Shown in pieces: positions 36,513-44,203 of a stretch of DNA of 64,000 nt. This DNA comes from JAJTFW01 sp903922455 (GTDB lineage Bacteria > Bacteroidota > Bacteroidia > AKYH767-A > OLB10): contig CALQEU020000009.1 in assembly GCA_943329665.2 (NCBI GenBank), positions 1-64,000 on the forward strand, given 5' to 3'. Under the pieces are notes generated by a model. The model was not told the origin of the DNA, did not search any database, and saw nothing but the letters and a program-made list of their open reading frames with translations. Numbering within the stretch: position 1 is the stretch's first letter; each line of letters opens with the position of its first letter. The position numbers and the translations under genes are program-made.

Positions 36513-36869
36513 ATGGAAGGATCATCAGCAACCATTACTTTGCTTCTAGAATGGCTCACGTGGGTACTCTTCTTCTTTGCGTGGGCCATCTTAGTCAAGA
36601 CGGCATTGCGTCGTTTTAAAAAGAAAAATCCAAATCAAGAAATAAAAGATCGCAAAGCCTATTATTTCGCTATGATCTTTGGAATCCTGTTGCTGATTTT
36701 TATTTTACTTTTTGGCGTGGATCCTTTCATCAGTCTTCTGGTGAATGAAGAAATGATAGAAGCAGAAAATGGACCGTATGTTTTTTGGGGATTAGCGACT
36801 TTGCTATTTTTCGTAATCCCTTTTATAGTCGCAAAATTGGGGAGGATGGTTTTTCGAACGAAGATTTAG
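36513..36869 (+). CDS. Small membrane protein, unknown
   Basis: 118 residues with three hydrophobic segments (about 10-28, 48-68, 85-108). A basic stretch (RRFKKKNPNQEIKDRKAYYF) follows the first. No recognised domain. It begins 4 bp after the Mpo1-like stop, so it is co-translated with it. After it lies 226 bp of non-coding AT-rich DNA in which only a short GCTTCTAG direct repeat is seen. Confidence 0.6.
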   Translation: MEGSSATITLLLEWLTWVLFFFAWAILVKTALRRFKKKNPNQEIKDRKAYYFAMIFGILLLIFILLFGVDPFISLLVNEEMIEAENGPYVFWGLATLLFFVIPFIVAKLGRMVFRTKI

Positions 36870-37095
36870 CTGCTGGCTTCTAGCTTCTAGATGCTGGCTA
36901 CTATGTTAAAGCCTAAAAAACGTTGACCGGTAAATAGCCAACAGGAACTAATTGATTGCATAAATACAATCAAATCTGTGAAAATCCTATTAATCCGTGT
37001 CATCAGCGTTCAATTTAAAAAATTCTAAATTTTGGAAATTTTACTTACTCGAAGGAACAAAATTCCAAATCCAATAATATTAAACTAGTTCCAAT

Positions 37096-37962
37096 TCAAA
37101 TCACCCGATAATTCCGATACTCAAACAATCTTTTTCCTGTTTGCTTCTCCACAAAATGCAGGATTTTATTCTTTAAACTCAATTTATTTTGTCGGGTGTC
37201 GTAATAAAATACCCAGTCCATGTTTTCAATACGACTTTTCATTGGGGTAGGATGAGTTGATGTAAATTCCTCCAATGAGTCAATTCCTGAATAATCAAAA
37301 AGTTCTTCTTTTACCTTTGCTTTTACTTTTTCATCTGTATGCCAAAGGCGATGAAAACTCTTTTGCTTTTCTGTTTGATGCGCTGGATTTTTCACCCAAC
37401 CATAATGGAAAATTCGAGCATTAATCTTTTTTACTTTTAAAGGTCGCTCGTCCTTTCTAAACCCTTGTGCATCTTTATAGGAATGAATTTTACGATCATT
37501 ACGAACAATTCTCACTTCGTGCCGATACCATTTACGTGAATTACCAACATAATGATAACTACCATAAAAATGAATGTAATTAAACAGAAGTCCCTCAACC
37601 TTCACATCATTATTATATTTATCCATAGAAGATCTAATGACGGAATAATCATTTTCATGAATCACCTCATCCGCCTGTAAATAAATACACCAATCGGCTT
37701 GCGGAGAAACGGCTTGTAACGCTTTGTCAGTCTCAACAGCTAACACGCGACCACCTTCGCGAAGAGAATCATCCCAAACAGAAGGAACTACTTTTATTTT
37801 AGGAGAATTAATAGATTGAATTAAGTCAGCAGTGGTATCATCAGAATTTCCCAGACAAACGATTAACTCATCTACCAACGGCAATAAAGAAAGAATGCTT
37901 TCCTTAACAGGATAATCAAACTTGACAGCATTGCGAACAAAAGTAAATCCGGATACAAACAT
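37096..37962 (-). CDS. Family 2 glycosyltransferase
   Basis: 288 residues, GT-A fold. The N terminus MFVSGFTFVRNAVKFDYPV is typical of the WaaE/KdtX-like and TIGR-type GT2 enzymes that glycosylate surface polymers, the acid pair is in YLQADEVIH (modified DxD: QADE) and the segment RKWYRHEVRIVRNDRKIH follows as in close relatives. Cytoplasmic, one domain. Starts 9 bp after the GH3-type gene's coding frame boundary, same strand, so co-transcribed. Acceptor unknown. Confidence 0.85.
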   Translation of the reverse strand: MFVSGFTFVRNAVKFDYPVKESILSLLPLVDELIVCLGNSDDTTADLIQSINSPKIKVVPSVWDDSLREGGRVLAVETDKALQAVSPQADWCIYLQADEVIHENDYSVIRSSMDKYNNDVKVEGLLFNYIHFYGSYHYVGNSRKWYRHEVRIVRNDRKIHSYKDAQGFRKDERPLKVKKINARIFHYGWVKNPAHQTEKQKSFHRLWHTDEKVKAKVKEELFDYSGIDSLEEFTSTHPTPMKSRIENMDWVFYYDTRQNKLSLKNKILHFVEKQTGKRLFEYRNYRVI

Positions 37963-37971
37963 GAGGGATGA

Positions 37972-39504
37972 TTAAACCAATTCAGTGCTTACAAATTTTT
38001 CCCACTCTTCAAACTGAGCGTTTTTCATCACGCGAGGAAATTTATTTTGAGAGCCCATCTTTCCGTTCTTCTCCATCCAATTCATAAAGACTTTAAGAGG
38101 CAATACTTCAACAAAAATTTCTTTTAAGGCCGATGTCCGCTCGACGCGATAATCATCGTTCAATATTTTTAACTTCTCATCTAAACTCAACTTCAATGCA
38201 GCTACATCTACTTTATCATCGGTGCCGATGTACCATTTATGAGCGAACATGGTTCCGTGCTTTACACCTGAAACAGAAAATTCATTGATGCTGATGTTAA
38301 ACTCATCGGAAACCATTTCAATCGCTTTATTCATATTGTCGACGCTCAAATGTTCTCCACACAAACTCAAATAATGTTTTGTTCGACCTGTAATAATAAT
38401 TTCTGCTTGTTCTACATCGGTAAATTTAATCACATCGCCAATCATATATCGCCATGCACCAGCCACAGTAGAAATAAGCAACGCATACTCTTCGCCGACT
38501 TCCACTTCATCAATCAACAATGTTTTTGGCTTACGCACCAATTCACCATCTCCATTAAAATTTTCGGAAGTGAAGGGTACGAATTCGTAAAATAATCCAT
38601 TATTCACCACCATGCGCATCGAACGATTATTTTGTTCATGCTGAAAAGCAATAAATCCCTCCGATGCTAAATACGTCTCGATATAGGTCAATGGATGATC
38701 AATTAATTTTTCAAAACTTTTCCGATAAGGCTCAAACGAAACACCACCGTGCACATAAATCGTGAGGTTGGGCCAAATATCGTGTATGGTTTTCACTTGA
38801 TACTTTTCAATGATTCGCTCGATGAGTAATTGACACCAAGCAGGAACACCGACCAGGATACCAATGTCCCATTGACGGGCATTATCTACAATCTCATCTA
38901 ACTTGGTATTCCAATCTTTCTCGCGCGAAATTTTTCTTCCAGGCTTATAAAAATGCTGAAACCAAAACGGAATTTTACTGGTTGTAATTCCACTCAAATC
39001 ACCTTCAAAATACGAACCTTGCTGATTTAAATGCGTGCTGCCACCAAGCATTAAAATACCTTTCGAAAAAATATCGCTTCTCAACTCTTTGTATCCACCC
39101 AAACTAATCATTTGTCGAACGCTGGTTCTGCGAATAGCTTTCACCATATCATCGGTCACCGGAATATGTTTACTCGAACTTTCAGAAGTACCGCTACTCA
39201 ATGCGTAATAATGCACTTTTCCTGGCCAGGTTACATCTTCTTCATTATGCAATGTTTTATTCCACCAACGTGCATAAATACTTTTATAATCGTGCACCGG
39301 AACAGTTGCTCTAAATTTATTTACAAAATTCTTGCTGTTCACCATATCAGCAAAATGATACGTTTGACCGAACATCGTAAACTGTGCTTTTCGCATCAGT
39401 TTCTTCAATTCCCTTTTCTGGTAATAGATCGGAGTATCATTCGCCAATCGCAAGCGATGGCGTAACTCTATACTTCGTTTTATAATTGCGGCCAGTATCG
39501 GCAT
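37972..39504 (-). CDS. GH3 auxin-responsive promoter family protein (acyl-adenylate type)
   Basis: 510 residues. Bacterial homologue of the plant GH3 acyl-acid amido synthetases, members of the ANL adenylating superfamily. Motif 1 is YALSSGTSESSSKHIPVT (Ser/Thr/Gly loop for ATP phosphate), motif 2 is YLASEGFIAFQ (YxASEG) and motif 3 is YRYMIGD-type (seen as AWRYMIGDVIKFT). All three are intact, so an acid is activated to an acyl-adenylate and joined to an amine. The bacterial substrate is unknown. Operon with the GT2 gene downstream suggests envelope or secondary metabolite tailoring. Confidence 0.9.
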   Translation of the reverse strand: MPILAAIIKRSIELRHRLRLANDTPIYYQKRELKKLMRKAQFTMFGQTYHFADMVNSKNFVNKFRATVPVHDYKSIYARWWNKTLHNEEDVTWPGKVHYYALSSGTSESSSKHIPVTDDMVKAIRRTSVRQMISLGGYKELRSDIFSKGILMLGGSTHLNQQGSYFEGDLSGITTSKIPFWFQHFYKPGRKISREKDWNTKLDEIVDNARQWDIGILVGVPAWCQLLIERIIEKYQVKTIHDIWPNLTIYVHGGVSFEPYRKSFEKLIDHPLTYIETYLASEGFIAFQHEQNNRSMRMVVNNGLFYEFVPFTSENFNGDGELVRKPKTLLIDEVEVGEEYALLISTVAGAWRYMIGDVIKFTDVEQAEIIITGRTKHYLSLCGEHLSVDNMNKAIEMVSDEFNISINEFSVSGVKHGTMFAHKWYIGTDDKVDVAALKLSLDEKLKILNDDYRVERTSALKEIFVEVLPLKVFMNWMEKNGKMGSQNKFPRVMKNAQFEEWEKFVSTELV

Positions 39505-39555
39505 TCTTTTTCTTTATTTAATTCTTAGTTCCAAATACTAAATTAAATATGAAAA

Positions 39556-41337
39556 TTATAATTCAAGTTCTAATCCTAATTGTTTCCTAAAATCATCCAA
39601 GCCTGGATTCTTCTCTACCATTTTTTGATATTTCTCTTTATTGGTATAAGCTACTTCTCCTGTCGCCACATTCTCATCAAATTTCACATGTACATTCAGT
39701 GTGTAATTTCTCAAGCTCTTTCTTAAGAAACTCACTAACTCCGTTCTTTCTTCTTGAAAAAATTCTTCTTGAGAATGATTATCAATCAATAATTCAATTT
39801 GATAATTCTCCAGAATCGTTGGAATGTTCATATTCAAAATTGTGCTTATTTGACTTTTTCCATCTGCTTTTGCTTGCTCGGTATACATCTTCCAATACTT
39901 CAACAACGTTTCATGATCAAAAGAATTTTTCAAATCGGGAAGTACTTCTTTCACACTTTCTTCAACTACCGTATCCATCGACTTTTTAAAAGAAGACAAG
40001 GAAGCACCTTTAAAGATGGAAGATCCACCCGTAGTTTGAGAAGGAGATGTAGTTTGAGAGGGAGAGGGAGTCGGATCGACTGAAATTTTCTCTGCTACTG
40101 GTGCACCCCGTATTTCTGCAACCACTTTCGCAATAGGTGGTGCAGAGGGCTCTGCCACTTCCGATTTCTTTGCTACTTCCTTCTTAACTTCTGTTGTTAC
40201 TTCACTTTTTTTTTGAATAGCAGGAGCAGTTGCCTCTTCCAACATTCCTGAAATAGAACAGAGTCGAATCAGTGCTAACTCTACATGCAATCGTTGATTT
40301 CTAGCATTACGATAATCAATATCGCACTTGCTACAAATGGATAAATATTTTAAAAGGTTTGGCTGAACAATTTCGCTTGCTTGCAATTTATAACGTTCAC
40401 GCGCACTTCTACTCACCTCCAAAAGCGACAAAGTCGATTCCGTTTTAGAAACCAATAAATCACGGAAATGAGAAGCTAGGCCAGTGATGAAATGATGTCC
40501 ATCAAAGCCATCCGAAATAAGTTCATTATAGGTAAGCAATACGCCTGGAATATTTCCTTCGCGAATTTCATCGGTAATCTTAAAATAATAATCATAATCT
40601 AAAATGCTTAGATTATTAATAACATCTTTATAGGTAATATTGGTTCCTGCAAAACTTACAATCTGATCGAAGATGGAAAGCGCATCACGCAAAGCACCAT
40701 CCGCTTTTTGAGCGATGATATGTAAGGCTTCCTCTTCAGCTTTCACTTCCTCTTGTTCCGCAACGTATTCGAGATGTTTTGTGATATCATCCACTTGAAT
40801 GCGATTAAAATCAAAAATCTGACAACGTGATAAGATCGTTGGAATAATTTTATGTTTCTCCGTCGTCGCTAAAATAAAAACAGCATAAGAGGGAGGTTCT
40901 TCTAAGGTTTTCAAAAACGCATTGAACGCACTTGACGAAAGCATGTGCACCTCATCAATGATATAAATTTTATATTCTCCAGAATGCGGTGCATAACGCA
41001 CTTGTTCCACCAAATTTCGGATATCATCTACCGAATTGTTCGAAGCAGCATCCAACTCATAAATATTCAAGCTTTGGCCGGAATTAAATGACTTGCATGA
41101 CTCGCAAGTATTACAAGCTTCTATATCGGCGGTAAGCGTTTTGCAATTCAGCGTTTTGGCTAAAATTCGCGCACAGGTAGTTTTTCCCACGCCCCTTGGA
41201 CCACAAAACAAAAAAGCTTGAGCTAAGTGCTGGGTGCGTATGGCATTCTTTAACGTATCGGTTATATGAGCTTGACCTACAACCGTATCGAAGGTTGCAG
41301 GACGATATTTTCTAGCGGAAACTACGAAGGCATTCAT
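39556..41337 (-). CDS. dnaX: DNA polymerase III gamma/tau subunit
   Basis: Clamp-loader ATPase. 593 residues from the ATG at 41337 (MNAFVVSARKYRP, the family N terminus); earlier in-frame starts at 41400 and on would add an unconserved 21 residues. AAA+ features: Walker A GPRGVGKTT, zinc site CNTCESC, Walker B DEVHML, sensor 1 ATTEKHKI and the SRC arginine finger. Residues after about 370 form the tau-type linker with Pro/Ser/Thr- and Lys-rich stretches, then a C-terminal domain. No obvious A-rich slippery site was noticed for gamma production. Divergent from a membrane protein gene. Confidence 0.95.
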   Translation of the reverse strand: MNAFVVSARKYRPATFDTVVGQAHITDTLKNAIRTQHLAQAFLFCGPRGVGKTTCARILAKTLNCKTLTADIEACNTCESCKSFNSGQSLNIYELDAASNNSVDDIRNLVEQVRYAPHSGEYKIYIIDEVHMLSSSAFNAFLKTLEEPPSYAVFILATTEKHKIIPTILSRCQIFDFNRIQVDDITKHLEYVAEQEEVKAEEEALHIIAQKADGALRDALSIFDQIVSFAGTNITYKDVINNLSILDYDYYFKITDEIREGNIPGVLLTYNELISDGFDGHHFITGLASHFRDLLVSKTESTLSLLEVSRSARERYKLQASEIVQPNLLKYLSICSKCDIDYRNARNQRLHVELALIRLCSISGMLEEATAPAIQKKSEVTTEVKKEVAKKSEVAEPSAPPIAKVVAEIRGAPVAEKISVDPTPSPSQTTSPSQTTGGSSIFKGASLSSFKKSMDTVVEESVKEVLPDLKNSFDHETLLKYWKMYTEQAKADGKSQISTILNMNIPTILENYQIELLIDNHSQEEFFQEERTELVSFLRKSLRNYTLNVHVKFDENVATGEVAYTNKEKYQKMVEKNPGLDDFRKQLGLELEL

Positions 41338-41472
41338 GTTTACAAATGTAAATAATTTCATTGTCAATATAGAATATTGCATACCCCTCAACTCTTTCAT
41401 TTACAATGAATTTTAAAAAAAATTTCGACAATTGACAGGTTTACAAAAATTTGAGATACTTTTCCGACCTAT

Positions 41473-43008
41473 ATGGTAAAAAAGTCAAATTGGGAGTGGG
41501 AGCAAGGGTTCTTTTTCATCATTTTACTCTTGCATTGTTTGCCCATTCTTCTCTTAACACCTTTTGTTACGCTAGATGGTCCAGCCCATTTGTACAATGC
41601 GCATCTCATGTTTGAAGTTCTTTTTGGTAAAACAAACATCATCCATTCTTTTTTTGAGTTCAATACTTTTCCTGAACCCAACTGGACCGGACATTTCTTG
41701 CTGATGGTTTTGCAGGCTGTATTACCTATTTTATGGGCTGAAAAAGTAATCATCATATTGATTTTTGTGTTGATGGCAATGGGATTTCGAAAATTAATTT
41801 TGACTATTAATCCAGCATCTGCTTACTTAAGTTGGATGATTTTTCCTTTCTTGTTTAACTTCCCGCTCTTGCTTGGATTCTTCAACTTCGTACTGGCGTT
41901 AGCGTTATTACCTTGGTGGATCAATTGGTGGCTAAAAAATCATCGCAATGGATTGCAGGTAAAAAATGGAATTTTTGTCACGCTGTTTTTTATGGTTTTA
42001 TATTTCTCCCATTTAGTTGTTTTTTTACTTGCTGGACTCAGTGCAGGTATTATCAGTATTTTCAATACACCACCTGGGAATACTAAGAAAATGTTCAAGC
42101 AGTTATTATACCTTTTCATCGTTAGCTCACCAGGGTTGTTTTTAAGTTTTCTATTTGTATTCTTCTTCGGAACGGAAGGTTACAGAGGAGAAATATCTTA
42201 TTTACCTCTAGCTCAATTGGTAGATGATATTCTTTGTTCGAGGATGTTTATCGTTTACGATTATACTTCTGAAAAGGTATTTACTTACACTTTTTCAGGG
42301 TTGATGGTCTTACTAACGGTTATCGGTTTACGTCATTTCAATAAAACGTTTGTACAACGTAGCTTTGGTTGGATTTGCTTAAGTTCTTTGCTCATCATTT
42401 TTGTCATTCCAGATAGTTTGGCTTCAGGTGGAATTTTATCAGTGCGATTGGTACTATGGTTTTACATGACTTGGTGCATTTGGTTAGTGGCATTAAATAT
42501 TCCAAAAAAAGCAAAAATATTTGCCGCACTCATCGCTGTTGGATTCAGTTTTGGGATGATGAAAATTCATTGGAAGGTGCAGCAGGAGTTAAATTCGGAT
42601 GCGAAACAATTTATAGCAGCTTCCGCCCACATCCAACCCAATTCCATTGTTCTGCCGCTTAATTATTCTGCCAACTGGATGCATTCAAATATGAGCAGTT
42701 ATTTGGGAGCTATGAAAGATGTTGTTGTGCTTGATAATTACGAAGCCACGCAACATCATTTTCCCTTGGTCTGGAAAAAGAACATGGATCCCGAAATCCA
42801 CATGGGAAATCATGTATCAAGCAATAGGCCCTGTGTACATATTGAGAAGTCGGAAAAAATGACGGGATTAAAAATTAATTATGTGAGTGTTTGGCAAAGA
42901 CCAGGGGATTTAGATGATTCTTGCTCGACAGCGGTGGATAAGCAGCTTCGTAAATTGAATTTTAGGTCGAAAATTAAGGGTAGTTCTATAGAGGTTTTTG
43001 GAAGATAG
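41473..43008 (+). CDS. Polytopic membrane protein, possible GT-C-type glycosyltransferase
   Basis: 511 residues with about ten to eleven hydrophobic segments and a periplasmic C-terminal part of about 130 residues. Just after the first helix stands TLDGPAHLYNA, an acidic-aromatic loop in the place where GT-C enzymes carry the DxD/ExD catalytic pair, followed by a short amphipathic stretch. The general shape matches lipid-linked-sugar glycosyltransferases (ArnT/PMT-like), but the family is not identified. Single gene, followed by repeat-rich DNA. Confidence 0.55.
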   Translation: MVKKSNWEWEQGFFFIILLLHCLPILLLTPFVTLDGPAHLYNAHLMFEVLFGKTNIIHSFFEFNTFPEPNWTGHFLLMVLQAVLPILWAEKVIIILIFVLMAMGFRKLILTINPASAYLSWMIFPFLFNFPLLLGFFNFVLALALLPWWINWWLKNHRNGLQVKNGIFVTLFFMVLYFSHLVVFLLAGLSAGIISIFNTPPGNTKKMFKQLLYLFIVSSPGLFLSFLFVFFFGTEGYRGEISYLPLAQLVDDILCSRMFIVYDYTSEKVFTYTFSGLMVLLTVIGLRHFNKTFVQRSFGWICLSSLLIIFVIPDSLASGGILSVRLVLWFYMTWCIWLVALNIPKKAKIFAALIAVGFSFGMMKIHWKVQQELNSDAKQFIAASAHIQPNSIVLPLNYSANWMHSNMSSYLGAMKDVVVLDNYEATQHHFPLVWKKNMDPEIHMGNHVSSNRPCVHIEKSEKMTGLKINYVSVWQRPGDLDDSCSTAVDKQLRKLNFRSKIKGSSIEVFGR

Positions 43009-43041
43009 GCTTCTAGATGTTAGAAATCAGATTTTATCTAA

Positions 43042-43322
43042 AACCCCAGCGGGGTTCAGCCTCATTAGCGTAGCGATTTCACCAGATTAACCCAACCCCA
43101 GCGGGGTTGAACATCCCAATCTGTTTTCTTCAATAATCATTGTCGTTATTGACGGTATTTATGTACTCCCAAAAAAATATTTTTTATGCAAATTCAATTG
43201 AATGCCAAATAAAAAATGATTCGAAATAATTTCGTTCAGGCTCTCGATCGCTGTTCAACCCCTACGGGGTTGGGTTTAAAATTTTATTCGCTTCGCTAAT
43301 GAGGTTGAACCCCTATGGGGTT
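43042..43322. repeat. Inverted pair of 72-bp composite palindromic repeats
   Basis: Copy A (43042-43113) begins and ends with AACCCCAGCGGGGTT and holds CTCATTAGCGTAGCGA between. Copy B (43252-43322) is the same element in reverse, with AACCCCTACGGGGTT and AACCCCTATGGGGTT at its ends and TTCGCTAATGAG inside. The 138-bp gap is AT-rich. The whole transcript could fold into one long arm. Confidence 0.88.
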
Positions 43323-43360
43323 CTTTTCACAATTGAATAGATCTTAATTCAACTAAAATT

Positions 43361-43526
43361 CCAGCCTCTCCCCAACCCCTCTCCAGAGGAGAGGGGCAAC
43401 GTTTAAATTAATTTATTAATACGCGAATAATGTGAAAGAATCAAAATAGAATCTAAAATTATTAATCGCATATAATTTTATTTAGGAGAACCCCTCTCCT
43501 CTGGAGAGGGGTTGGGGAGAGGCTGG
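43361..43526. repeat. MITE-like element with perfect 36-bp terminal inverted repeats
   Basis: 43361-43396 (CCAGCCTCTCCCCAACCCCT and 16 further bases) is the exact reverse complement of 43491-43526. The ends are GC-rich, whereas the 94-bp interior is AT-rich with stops. No ORF. Each arm also contains the small palindrome CCCCTCTCC(A/T)GAGGAGAGGGG-like core. The span of 166 bp and the perfect arms resemble a non-autonomous element or a strong hairpin. The region 43009-43595 contains no gene apart from this and the repeats before it. Confidence 0.88.
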
Positions 43527-43595
43527 AACATGATGCAACGAAATTATGGTTCATTGCGAAATCACATTTCATCAAATAAATTAACGCAAAGCCAC

Positions 43596-43973
43596 CTACA
43601 ATTCCCCGAGCCACTTCTTAAAATCCGCGGCTTTCTCTCTACTCAAAAACACTTCATCGCCGTGGTTGGGTTTCATGTTGATTTTAAGCTTTCCATTAAA
43701 ATGCGAATGAATTCCATCCAAGCACTTGGGTGTTACAATGTATTGACGATTTGCGCTCAAAAAAGTATTGGGATCCAACAATAATTCTAATTCATCCAAC
43801 GAATGATCGACGATGTAACGTTGCTCGCCAAACGTTTTGATGAAACTCACTTTATCTTCGGTATAGAAAAATGCAATTTCATGCATATCGATGGGAATTA
43901 ATCGTTGTCCTTGTTTTACCAGGAAAGGTTGCTTGTATACTTGCTCTTTACCTCGAAGCGCAGTGACGATCAT
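43596..43973 (-). CDS. LytTR DNA-binding protein lacking a receiver domain
   Basis: 125 residues from the ATG at 43973; a GTG at 44021 would add 16. The LytTR domain fills almost everything: FLVKQGQRLIPIDMHEIAFF, then LDELELLLDPNTFLSANRQY (with the conserved NRQYIV strand) and the C-terminal LSREKAADFKKWLGEL. The residues before it (SPKLDLDMIVTAL) look like the linker that normally joins a receiver to LytTR, yet upstream there is a stop and no receiver in any frame. So either a receiver-less regulator or the C-terminal part of a truncated response regulator. Confidence 0.7.
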   Translation of the reverse strand: MIVTALRGKEQVYKQPFLVKQGQRLIPIDMHEIAFFYTEDKVSFIKTFGEQRYIVDHSLDELELLLDPNTFLSANRQYIVTPKCLDGIHSHFNGKLKINMKPNHGDEVFLSREKAADFKKWLGEL

Positions 43974-44176
43974 GTCTAAGTCTAACTTGGGTGATGTGAT
44001 GGATGCCGAAATGCAATTCACCGGAGCTGAAACCTATAAAACACGACCTGAACATTTCATTTACACGATTAATTAACTGATTCACAACCTTTCTTTTCAT
44101 TCATAAACCCATCTACCCTCAACTAAAAGCAACCCAATATCCCTATTTTTCATGAAATTAGATAGATGGAATAAAC

Positions 44177-44184
44177 TATTTTTG
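44177..44184 (+). promoter_or_regulatory. Candidate -7 box of paaZ promoter
   Basis: TATTTTTG matches TAnnTTTG exactly, 20 bp before the paaZ ATG at 44204. Confidence 0.4.
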
Positions 44185-44203
44185 TAGCGATTAAAAATTA
44201 GAG

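Noticed and set aside
37972..39504. Recent gene transfer of GH3 from plants
   Set aside because: GH3 homologues are common in Bacteroidota and base composition matches neighbours, so an old bacterial lineage is the simpler reading.
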